A stretch of DNA of 64,000 bases, taken from NCBI GenBank assembly GCA_905221125.1, contig CAJNBY010000004.1:1-64000 (forward strand). Direction: 5' to 3'. Every line of letters begins with the position of its first letter. The first letter of the stretch is position 1. The translations under genes were made by a program, and so were the position numbers. This DNA is from a bacterium. GTDB lineage: Bacteria > Bacillota > Bacilli > Lactobacillales > Streptococcaceae. The notes beneath the pieces are model-generated. The model saw only the letters and a list, made by a program, of their open reading frames with translations. It made no database searches and was not told where the DNA came from. Positions 31,008 to 38,440 of the stretch are shown here, in pieces.

Positions 31008-31030
31008 TTTTGGGGCATTTTTGGGGCAAA
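31008..31030 (+). repeat. TTTTGGGGCA direct repeat after hup
   Basis: TTTTGGGGCA (31008-31017) and TTTTTGGGGCAAA (31018-31030) stand in tandem just behind the hup terminator. A similar string in the other orientation (TTTGCCCCAAAT, from 46500) follows the tRNA-Thr terminator. From memory, such GGGGCA strings flank integrase genes and attachment sites of streptococcal mobile elements, so this may be an old integration scar. Confidence 0.4.
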
Positions 31031-31159
31031 ATCTGAATTAACTAGTGGCAGAAAAGCTCATTCAAAAATAGGCTAATTCAATTTGCGTAGCAGAAACCAT
31101 ACAAATAAAATTGATTATAGTACAATAGGATATGAATTATTAAGAAAGTTGGTTCTTTA

Positions 31160-31867
31160 TTGGAAACGCTAGTATTTTCAATCTCCGTTTTTTTAGCAGG
31201 GGTCTTGTCCTTCTTTTCCCCCTGTATTTTTCCTCTGTTACCAGTTTATACTGGGATTTTATTGGATGATCAGGAAAGTGCAAAAAGCTTTTCCTTATTT
31301 GGGAGAAAGGTTCTTTGGTCGGGTCTGATTCGGACGCTGTGCTTTATCGCAGGCATTTCACTCATTTTCTTTATTCTAGGATTCGGTGCTGGTTACTTTG
31401 GTAATATTCTCTATGCCAATTGGTTTCGTTATATCATGGGGACGATTATCATTATTTTAGGTTTACACCAGATGGAAATTTTTCATTTTAAGAAATTAGA
31501 GGTTCAAAAAAGCTTTACTTTTAAGAAATCAGAAGCCAATCGTTATTGGTCGGCCTTTTTACTCGGTATTACCTTTAGCTTCGGTTGGACGCCTTGTATC
31601 GGTCCAGTTTTAAGTTCTGTTTTAGCGCTTGCGGCTTCTGGTGGAAATGGAGCTTGGCAAGGAGCTATTTATACCTTGATTTACACTCTGGGGATGGCCA
31701 TTCCTTTCTTGGTCTTGGCCCTAGCTTCAGGAGTCGTGATGCCTTATTTTAGTAAAATCAAGCGTCATATGATGTTACTGAAGAAAATTGGTGGTTTCCT
31801 CATTATTTTAATGGGAATTTTGTTACTATTAGGACAAGTAAATGTCCTAGCTGGAATTTTTGAATAA
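31160..31867 (+). CDS. ccdA: CcdA/DsbD-type thiol-disulfide electron transporter
   Basis: 235 residues with six predicted membrane helices. The conserved cysteine/proline motifs SFFSPCIFPLLP (helix 1) and FGWTPCIGPVLS (helix 4) carry the two cysteines that move reducing equivalents from cytoplasmic thioredoxin to the cell exterior. It is paired with etrx2 (11-bp gap), as in the CcdA2-Etrx2 system of pneumococcus that reduces surface methionine sulfoxide reductase. The start appears to be TTG at 31160, since no ATG or GTG gives the family N-terminus; its Shine-Dalgarno (AAGAAAG) is poor and distant. Confidence 0.9.
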   Translation: METLVFSISVFLAGVLSFFSPCIFPLLPVYTGILLDDQESAKSFSLFGRKVLWSGLIRTLCFIAGISLIFFILGFGAGYFGNILYANWFRYIMGTIIIILGLHQMEIFHFKKLEVQKSFTFKKSEANRYWSAFLLGITFSFGWTPCIGPVLSSVLALAASGGNGAWQGAIYTLIYTLGMAIPFLVLALASGVVMPYFSKIKRHMMLLKKIGGFLIILMGILLLLGQVNVLAGIFE

Positions 31868-31878
31868 AGGAGAAAAAG

Positions 31879-32436
31879 ATGAAAAAAGCAATGTTTGCTG
31901 GCTTAAGCCTCTTGTCATTAGTCGTATTAATGGCTTGTGGTGAGGAAGAGACTAAAAAGCCTCAAGCAGCACAACAGCCAAAACAACAAACTACTGTACA
32001 ACAAATTGCTGTTGGAAAAGAGGCTCCAGACTTCACCTTGCAATCTATGGATGGTAAAGAAGTTAAGTTATCTGATTATAAGGGTAAAAAAGTCTATTTG
32101 AAGTTTTGGGCTTCCTGGTGTGGTCCATGTAAGAAAAGTATGCCTGAGTTGATGGAACTAGCGGCAAAATCAGATCGTGATTTCGAAATTCTTAGTGTCA
32201 TTGCACCAGGAATTCAAGGCGAAAAAACTGTTGAGCAATTCCCACAATGGTTCCAAGATCAAGGTTATAAGGATATCCCAGTTCTTTATGATACCAAAGC
32301 AACCACCTTCCAAGCTTATCAAATTCGAAGCATTCCTACAGAATACCTGATTGATAGTCAAGGCAAGATTGGAAAGATTCAATTTGGTGCTATCAGTAAT
32401 GCAGATGCAGAAGCAGCCTTTAAAGAAATGAACTAG
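31879..32436 (+). CDS. etrx2: Extracellular thioredoxin-like lipoprotein Etrx2
   Basis: 185 residues. Lipoprotein signal MKKAMFAGLSLLSLVVLMAC with the lipobox Cys about residue 20, a Q-rich linker (about 28-45), then a TlpA/ResA-like thioredoxin domain with active site WASWCGPCKK and the cis-Pro loop IRSIPTEYL. It receives electrons from CcdA and passes them to oxidised surface proteins, such as SpMsrAB2 in pneumococcus. It is co-transcribed with ccdA; Shine-Dalgarno AAAGGAG. A strong terminator follows. Confidence 0.93.
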   Translation: MKKAMFAGLSLLSLVVLMACGEEETKKPQAAQQPKQQTTVQQIAVGKEAPDFTLQSMDGKEVKLSDYKGKKVYLKFWASWCGPCKKSMPELMELAAKSDRDFEILSVIAPGIQGEKTVEQFPQWFQDQGYKDIPVLYDTKATTFQAYQIRSIPTEYLIDSQGKIGKIQFGAISNADAEAAFKEMN

Positions 32437-32443
32437 AATCGAT

Positions 32444-32477
32444 AAAAATCTGATTACAAGATGTAGTCAGATTTTTT
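32444..32477 (+). terminator. Terminator of ccdA-etrx2
   Basis: A stem AAAAATCTGATTACA / TGTAGTCAGATTTTTT with a minimal loop and a T-run. Confidence 0.9.
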
Positions 32478-32558
32478 CAGAAAAAATGTTTTATAAATAT
32501 TCACAAATCTCCTATATTTATGGTAAAATAGAATTATCATTTGATTTTGGAGAAAAAG

Positions 32559-33950
32559 ATGAATATATTTAGAACAAAGAATGTTAGTTTGGATAAAACG
32601 GAGATGCACAGGCATTTGAAGTTATGGGATTTGATTTTGCTGGGTATCGGAGCCATGGTAGGGACAGGCGTTTTTACAATTACAGGTACTGCAGCTGCTA
32701 CGCTTGCGGGTCCAGCCCTAGTGATTTCAATCGTCATTTCTGCCTTGTGTGTAGGCTTATCAGCCCTCTTTTTTGCAGAATTTGCCTCGCGAGTACCTGC
32801 TACAGGTGGTGCCTACAGCTATCTCTATGCTATATTAGGAGAATTCCCTGCTTGGTTGGCTGGTTGGTTAACCATGATGGAGTTCATGACAGCCATATCA
32901 GGCGTAGCTTCGGGGTGGGCAGCTTATTTTAAAGGCTTGCTCTCTCAATACGGGATAGCCCTTCCTCAGGCTTTAAATGGTACCTTTAATCCTCAAGCAG
33001 GGACATTTGTTGATTTATTGCCTATTCTTGTTTTGGTATTGGTGACCTCGCTTGTTTTACTCAATGCTAAAGCAGCCTTACGCTTTAATTCAATTCTAGT
33101 TATTTTAAAATTTTCTGCTTTAGCTCTCTTTGTTTTAGTAGGAATTTGGCATATCAAACTTGATAATTGGAGCAATTTTGCTCCGTATGGTTTTGGACAA
33201 ATCTATGGTGCTAGTACTGGTATTATGGCTGGTGCGTCCTTAATGTTCTTTGGATTTTTGGGATTTGAATCCATCTCTATGGCTGTAGATGAAGTCAAGA
33301 CTCCTCAAAAAAATATTCCTAGAGGGATTGTCTTATCGCTTTCTATTGTAACCATTCTTTATGCCTTGGTGACTCTTGTTTTGACTGGTGTAGTCCATTA
33401 TAGCCATCTAAATGTCGACGATGCCGTTGCCTTTGCCCTTCGTAGCATTGGGATCAGTTGGGCAGCCAACTATGTGTCATTGGTGGCTATCTTGACCTTG
33501 ATTACAGTTTGTATTTCAATGACCTATGCTCTGTCGCGTATGATTTACAGTTTAGCCCGTGACGGATTGATGCCTGCAGCCTTTAAAGAATTGACGAAGA
33601 CAAGTAAGGTACCAAAGAATGCTACTATCTTGACGGGTCTAGCCTCAGCGGTAGCTGCAGGAATATTCCCACTAGCTAGTATTGCAGCCTTCTTAAATAT
33701 TTGTACCTTGTCTTACCTGATCATGCTGGCTTATGGGCTGATTCGCTTACGGAAAGAAAAAGGAATGCCCAAAGTTGGAGAATTCAAAACACCATTGGTA
33801 CCCTTATTACCGATTTTATCAATCATCATTTGTTTATCCTTTATGTTGCAGTATAATATGGAAACCTGGATTGCTTTCCTAGTTGCATTGTTAGTAGGAA
33901 GTATTATTTACTTCACTTATGGCTATAAGCATTCTACCATAGAAGAATAA
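32559..33950 (+). CDS. APC family amino-acid permease (YhdG/CAT-like)
   Basis: 463 residues and about 12 membrane helices. The first helix has GIGAMVGTGVFTITGTAA, the G-rich substrate-binding unwound segment of APC transporters; FFGFLGFESISMAVDEVK follows in helix 6. It resembles cationic amino-acid transporters, but substrate is not provable from sequence. The ATG at 32559 has TTGGAGAAA upstream and is preferred to the in-frame TTG at 32541. Extended -10 TGG TAAAAT (about 32521-32529). Its stop codon touches a BOX element. Confidence 0.87.
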   Translation: MNIFRTKNVSLDKTEMHRHLKLWDLILLGIGAMVGTGVFTITGTAAATLAGPALVISIVISALCVGLSALFFAEFASRVPATGGAYSYLYAILGEFPAWLAGWLTMMEFMTAISGVASGWAAYFKGLLSQYGIALPQALNGTFNPQAGTFVDLLPILVLVLVTSLVLLNAKAALRFNSILVILKFSALALFVLVGIWHIKLDNWSNFAPYGFGQIYGASTGIMAGASLMFFGFLGFESISMAVDEVKTPQKNIPRGIVLSLSIVTILYALVTLVLTGVVHYSHLNVDDAVAFALRSIGISWAANYVSLVAILTLITVCISMTYALSRMIYSLARDGLMPAAFKELTKTSKVPKNATILTGLASAVAAGIFPLASIAAFLNICTLSYLIMLAYGLIRLRKEKGMPKVGEFKTPLVPLLPILSIIICLSFMLQYNMETWIAFLVALLVGSIIYFTYGYKHSTIEE

Positions 33951-34145
33951 TACTCTTCGAAAATCTCTTCAAACCACGTCAGCTTCGCCTTGCCGTATAT
34001 ATGTGACTGACTTCGTCAGTCTTATCTACAACCTCAAAAACATGTTTTGAGCTGACTTCGTCAGTTCTATCTGCAACCTCAAAGTCGTGCTTTGAGCAGC
34101 CTGCGGCTAGCTTCCTAATTTGCTCTTTGATTTTCATTGAGTATA
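33949..34145 (+). repeat. BOX element (A-B-partial B-C)
   Basis: It starts with atactcttcgaaaatctc at the permease stop codon, contains a full boxA to about 34020 (ttcgccttgccg, atatgtgactgacttcgtcag), a boxB (tctacaacctcaaaaacatg ... ctgacttcgtcag), a second boxB-like start, and boxC ending gattttcattgagtat. Terminal inverted repeats ATACTC/GAGTAT. It fills most of the 340-bp gap before adcAII; a hairpin terminator (34155-34188) follows. Confidence 0.92.
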
Positions 34146-34154
34146 TAAAGTGAG

Positions 34155-34188
34155 AATCTGTTGAGTTGTTGAAACTCAGCAGATTTTT
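34155..34188 (+). terminator. Terminator after the BOX element
   Basis: AATCTGTTGAGTT / AACTCAGCAGATT hairpin with a T-run. It would end permease transcripts that read through the BOX. Confidence 0.85.
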
Positions 34189-34226
34189 ATATGTGAAAGA
34201 AATTTCAAATTTTTTCTAAAAATAGC

Positions 34227-34268
34227 TTGACAGATTAAATTTTTAGGAGTAGAATGTTTACCAGTTAA
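34227..34268 (+). promoter_or_regulatory. adcAII-phtD promoter with AdcR box
   Basis: TTGACA (34227-34232), 17-bp spacer, TAGAAT (34250-34255), then TTTACCAGTTAA (34257-34268), one mismatch from the zinc-repressor AdcR consensus TTAACYRGTTAA, over the transcription start. Zinc-bound AdcR would block this promoter. Confidence 0.8.
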
Positions 34269-34290
34269 TTAAATAGTTAAGGAGTTATCA

Positions 34291-35208
34291 ATGAAGAAAA
34301 AAAGTTTATTTTTAGTTTTGTTAAGTGTCTTTCTTTTGTGTTTAGGTGCTTGTGGTCAGAAGGAGAGCCAGTCAGGTAAAGGGATGAAAATTGTGACCAG
34401 TTTTTATCCTATCTATGCTATGGTCAAGGAAGTATCTGGTGACTTGAATGATGTTCGAATGATTCAGTCAAGTAGCGGAATTCACTCCTTTGAACCTTCA
34501 GCAAATGATATCGCAGCCATCTATGATGCAGATGTCTTTGTTTACCATTCGCATACTCTTGAATCATGGGCAGGAAGTTTAGATCCCAATCTAAAAAAAT
34601 CTAAAGTTAAGGTTTTAGAGGCTTCAGAGGGAATGACTTTAGACCGCGTCCCAGGGCTAGAAGATGTGGAAGCAGGTGATGGAGTTGATGAAAAAACGCT
34701 TTATGATCCTCACACATGGTTAGATCCTGAAAAAGCTGGCGAAGAAGCTCAGATTATCGCTGATAAACTTTCAGAAGTTGATAGTGAACATAAAGAAACT
34801 TACCAGAAAAATGCGCAAGCCTTTATCAAAAAAGCTCAAGAATTAACTCAGAAATTCCAGCCTAAATTTGAAAAAGCGACTCAGAAAACATTTGTAACAC
34901 AACATACAGCCTTTTCTTATCTTGCTAAGCGATTTGGACTGAATCAACTTGGTATTGCAGGTATCTCTCCTGAACAAGAACCAAGTCCAAGACAACTAAC
35001 AGAAATTCAGGAATTTGTTAAAACCTATAAGGTTAAAACGATTTTTACAGAAAGTAACGCTTCTTCAAAAGTAGCTGAAACTCTTGTCAAATCAACAGGT
35101 GTAGGTCTTAAAACTCTGAATCCTTTAGAGGCAGACCCACAAAATGACAAGACTTATCTAGAAAATCTTGAAGAAAATATGAGTGTTCTAGCAGAAGAAT
35201 TAAAGTGA
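34291..35208 (+). CDS. adcAII: Zinc-binding lipoprotein AdcAII (Lmb family)
   Basis: 305 residues. Lipoprotein signal MKKKSLFLVLLSVFLLCLGAC with lipobox LGAC. The cluster A-1 binding-protein fold follows, with zinc ligands recognisable by alignment with pneumococcal AdcAII: His65 (GIHSFEPS), His141 (DPHTWLDP), His in VTQHTAFSY and Glu in FTESNASS; residue numbers are mine. It captures zinc for the AdcCB permease, encoded elsewhere. It lacks the C-terminal domain of AdcA. The 7-bp gap to phtD and the shared AdcR-controlled promoter match the adcAII-phtD operon of pneumococcus, where Pht proteins pass zinc to AdcAII. Confidence 0.95.
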   Translation: MKKKSLFLVLLSVFLLCLGACGQKESQSGKGMKIVTSFYPIYAMVKEVSGDLNDVRMIQSSSGIHSFEPSANDIAAIYDADVFVYHSHTLESWAGSLDPNLKKSKVKVLEASEGMTLDRVPGLEDVEAGDGVDEKTLYDPHTWLDPEKAGEEAQIIADKLSEVDSEHKETYQKNAQAFIKKAQELTQKFQPKFEKATQKTFVTQHTAFSYLAKRFGLNQLGIAGISPEQEPSPRQLTEIQEFVKTYKVKTIFTESNASSKVAETLVKSTGVGLKTLNPLEADPQNDKTYLENLEENMSVLAEELK

Positions 35209-35215
35209 GGAAAGA

Positions 35216-38200
35216 ATGAAAATCAATAAAAAATATGTAGCAGGTTCAGTGGCAGTCCTTGCCCTAAGTGTTTGTTCCTATGAACTTGGACGGTACCAAG
35301 CTGGACAAGTTAAGAAAGATTCGAATCGAGTTGCTTATATAGACGGTGATCAGGCTGGTCAAAAGGCAGAAAATTTGACACCAGATGAAGTCAGTAAGAG
35401 AGAGGGAATCAACGCCGAGCAAATCGTTATCAAGATTACGGACCAAGGTTATGTGACCTCTCATGGAGACCATTATCATTACTATAATGGCAAGGTTCCT
35501 TATGATGCCATCATCAGTGAAGAACTCCTCATGAAAGATCCGAATTATCAGTTGAAGGATTCAGACATTGTCAATGAAATCAAGGGTGGCTATGTGATTA
35601 AGGTAGACGGGAAATACTATGTTTACCTCAAGGATGCTGCCCACGCGGATAATATTCGGACAAAAGAAGAGATTAAACGTCAGAAGCAGGAACACAGTCA
35701 TAATCATGGAGGCGGTTCAAACGATCAAGCGGTTGTTGCTGCCAGAGCTCAAGGCCGTTATACAACGGATGACGGTTATATCTTTAATGCCTCTGATATC
35801 ATTGAGGACACGGGTGATGCCTATATCGTTCCTCATGGCAATCACTTCCACTATATTCCTAAGAGTGACTTGTCTGCCAGTGAATTAGCTGCTGCCCAAG
35901 CCTTCTTATCTGGAAAAGGTGGCCAATTAAGTACGGTTGAATATCGTTCAAGCAGGGGAGAAACAAGATCTAGTGTGAGAACGAGTCAATCTGAGACACC
36001 TCAAAATCCTGCAACAGATTCTGAAAGTCAAAGTGAGGATTTAGCTAGTCTTCTTCAAGAATTGTACGCTTTGCCACTTAGCCAACGTCATGTGGAGTCT
36101 GATGGCTTGGTATTTGACCCAGCACAGATTACAAAACGTACTGCCAATGGTGTGGCAGTGCCTCACGGGGATCATTTCCATTTCATTCCTTATTCGCAAA
36201 TGTCTGCTCTGGAAGAAAAATTGGCTCGAAATCTACCAATTGGAGGTCAGCCAGTTCAAAGTCATGCTGACAATTCGAAACCAAGTAGCCCTGAGAAAAC
36301 AAATTCAACACCAAGTTCAACCATTAAACCAAACTTTAATCTCAATACGCAGGCACCAAATCGAGGAACTGGAGGCGCTTATACAACGGATGATGGGTAT
36401 GTCTTTAGTCCGACAGATGTGATTGAAGATACAGGTGACGCTTTTATTGTCCCTCATGGAAATCATTTCCACTACATACCAAAAGGCGCTTTGTCAGCAG
36501 GAGAATTAGCTGCAGCTCAAGCTTATTGGAATGGTAAACAGGGTTCTCATTCTTCTACAAGTTCAAGTAAACCAAGTAGTGATAATTCTAAGCCAGCTCA
36601 ACCAAGTTTGACAGAGACTCCTAATCTGACTGTCACACCAACTTATCATCAAAATCAAGGGGAAGACATTTCAACACTTTTAAGTGAATTATATGCCAAA
36701 CCTTTGTCAGAACGCCATGTGGAATCGGATGGCTTAGTCTTTGATCCGGCACAAATCATCAAACGTACTGCAAATGGTGTGGCAGTGCCTCACGGAGACC
36801 ATTATCACTTTATCCCTTATTCACAAATGTCACCGCTGGAAGAAAAATTGGCTCGTATGATAGCTGTTAAGGGACAAAATGGCAGTGTCTTGCCAAGTGT
36901 TACTCCTCTGAAGCCAGCCCCTACTACCAAACCTCTAGCACCAGTGGAAAATAAACCGACAGAATTTGATGTAAACCAGGTTGTTAGAAAAGTTGGCGAT
37001 GGATATATTATAGAGGATAAGGGCGTTAGTCGTTATGTTCTTGCTAAAGATTTGGCCAAGGATAAGATTGATGCTATTGAAAATCTCTTGTCTAAGAAAA
37101 CTCAAGAAACACACAATCTAGTTGCGAAGAAAGAAAATGTCGCTCCTCGTGATCAAGAATTTTATGATAAAGCATATAATTTATTGGCCGAGGCTCATAA
37201 AGCCTTATCTGAAAATAAGGGTCGTACTTCTGATTTCCAAGCCTTAGACAAATTAGCAGAACGCTTGAATGATGAATCTTCTAATAAAGGCAAATTAGTA
37301 GATGATTTATTGGCATTCCTAGCACCAATTACCCATCCAGAACGTCTTGGTAAGCCAAATTCTCAAATTGAATATACCGAAAACGAAGTCCGTATTGCAC
37401 AATTAGCTGATAAGTATACAACCTCAGATGGCTACATTTTTGACGAACATGATATTATCAGTGATGAAGGAGATGCTTATGTAACGCCTCATATGGGCCA
37501 TAGTCACTGGATTGGAAAAGACAGCCTTTCTGATAAGGAAAAAGCAGCTGCTCAATCTTATACTAAAGAAAAAGGGATTCTACCTCCGTCTCCAGATGCA
37601 GACGCTCAAGCAAATCCAACTGGAGATAGTGCAGCGGCCATTTACAATCGTGTGAAAGGTGAGAAACGAATTCCACTCGTTCGACTTCCATACATGGTCG
37701 AGCATACAGTTGAGATTAAAAATGGTAATTTAATCATTCCTCATAAGGATCATTACCACAACATTAAATTCGCTTGGTTTGATGATCATTCATACAAGGC
37801 TCCAAATGGTTATACTTTGGAAGATTTATTTGCGACGATTAAGTACTATGTCGAACATCCTGACGAACGTCCACATTCTAATGATGGATGGGGCAATGCC
37901 AGCGATCATGTCTTAGGTAAGAAAGACCACAGTGAAGATCCAAATAAGAACTTCAAAGCAGATGAAGAGCCAGTAGAGGAAACACCTGCTGAGCCAGAAG
38001 TCCCTCAAGTAGAGACTGAAAAAGTAGAAGCCAAACTCAAAGAAGCAGAAGCTTTACTTGCCAAAGTAACGGATGCCAGTCTGAAAGCTAATGCGACAGA
38101 AACCCTAGCTGGTTTACGAAATAATTTGAGTCTGCAAACCATGGATAATAATGGTATCATGGCAGAAGCAGAAAAATTACTTGCTTTGTTAAAAGGTAGT

Positions 38201-38230
38201 GAGTCAGTAACGACGAAACCAGCAGAATAA
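35216..38230 (+). CDS. phtD: Pneumococcal histidine triad protein D-like, with extra repeat module
   Basis: 1004 residues, against about 840 for TIGR4 PhtD. N-terminal signal-like MKINKKYVAGSVAVLALSVC, then the conserved Pht N-terminus. Seven HxxHxH triads are visible: HGDHYH, HGNHFH, HGDHFH, HGNHFH, HGDHYH, HMGHSH and HKDHYH. A pair of triad domains (YTTDDGYIF ... HGNHFHYIP, then ELYALPLSQRHVESDG ... HGDHFHFIP) occurs twice, which accounts for most of the extra length. The C-terminal third is alpha-helical with YYVEHPDERPHS. Pht proteins bind zinc at the surface, deliver it to AdcAII and bind factor H. Shine-Dalgarno AGGAAAG. Downstream of adcAII in one operon. Confidence 0.93.
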   Translation: MKINKKYVAGSVAVLALSVCSYELGRYQAGQVKKDSNRVAYIDGDQAGQKAENLTPDEVSKREGINAEQIVIKITDQGYVTSHGDHYHYYNGKVPYDAIISEELLMKDPNYQLKDSDIVNEIKGGYVIKVDGKYYVYLKDAAHADNIRTKEEIKRQKQEHSHNHGGGSNDQAVVAARAQGRYTTDDGYIFNASDIIEDTGDAYIVPHGNHFHYIPKSDLSASELAAAQAFLSGKGGQLSTVEYRSSRGETRSSVRTSQSETPQNPATDSESQSEDLASLLQELYALPLSQRHVESDGLVFDPAQITKRTANGVAVPHGDHFHFIPYSQMSALEEKLARNLPIGGQPVQSHADNSKPSSPEKTNSTPSSTIKPNFNLNTQAPNRGTGGAYTTDDGYVFSPTDVIEDTGDAFIVPHGNHFHYIPKGALSAGELAAAQAYWNGKQGSHSSTSSSKPSSDNSKPAQPSLTETPNLTVTPTYHQNQGEDISTLLSELYAKPLSERHVESDGLVFDPAQIIKRTANGVAVPHGDHYHFIPYSQMSPLEEKLARMIAVKGQNGSVLPSVTPLKPAPTTKPLAPVENKPTEFDVNQVVRKVGDGYIIEDKGVSRYVLAKDLAKDKIDAIENLLSKKTQETHNLVAKKENVAPRDQEFYDKAYNLLAEAHKALSENKGRTSDFQALDKLAERLNDESSNKGKLVDDLLAFLAPITHPERLGKPNSQIEYTENEVRIAQLADKYTTSDGYIFDEHDIISDEGDAYVTPHMGHSHWIGKDSLSDKEKAAAQSYTKEKGILPPSPDADAQANPTGDSAAAIYNRVKGEKRIPLVRLPYMVEHTVEIKNGNLIIPHKDHYHNIKFAWFDDHSYKAPNGYTLEDLFATIKYYVEHPDERPHSNDGWGNASDHVLGKKDHSEDPNKNFKADEEPVEETPAEPEVPQVETEKVEAKLKEAEALLAKVTDASLKANATETLAGLRNNLSLQTMDNNGIMAEAEKLLALLKGSESVTTKPAE
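35750..36862 (+). repeat. Internal duplication in phtD (two triad modules)
   Basis: A block of roughly 490 bp from about 35750 (cgttatacaacggatga) to about 36235 is repeated from about 36375 to 36862 (gcttatacaacggatga), with high but not perfect identity and different Ser/Pro linkers between. Each copy encodes one HGNHFH and one HGDH(F/Y)H domain. Boundaries were set by eye. Confidence 0.8.
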
Positions 38231-38256
38231 ACTTTATCCTATAACAAGATGATGTA

Positions 38257-38287
38257 AGAGTCAGTAGCAATACTGGCTTTTATTTTT
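38257..38287 (+). terminator. Terminator of adcAII-phtD
   Basis: AGTCAGTA-gcaa-TACTGGCT hairpin (one G-U pair) followed by TTTATTTTTT. Confidence 0.85.
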
Positions 38288-38305
38288 TAAAATGATATAA
38301 AAATC

Positions 38306-38371
38306 TTGACAGATAAACTTAAAAAAGGTAAACTATTTACTGGTTAATTAAATGGTTAAATAACCGGTTTA
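38306..38371 (+). promoter_or_regulatory. Promoter of the second pht gene with two AdcR boxes
   Basis: TTGACA (38306-38311), 17-bp spacer, TAAACT (38329-38334). AdcR box 1 TTTACTGGTTAA (38336-38347) starts two bases after the -10, exactly as at adcAII; box 2 ATAACCGGTTTA (38360-38371) lies 12 bases further. Both are close to TTAACYRGTTAA. An extra half-like AATGGTTAAA and TTTAACCG also occur nearby. Confidence 0.8.
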
Positions 38372-38440
38372 GAAAAAAACTATTTAACCGAGAAAAAGAA
38401 GTTACGAAATAGCTTCATCATTTATTGAAATGAGGGATTT

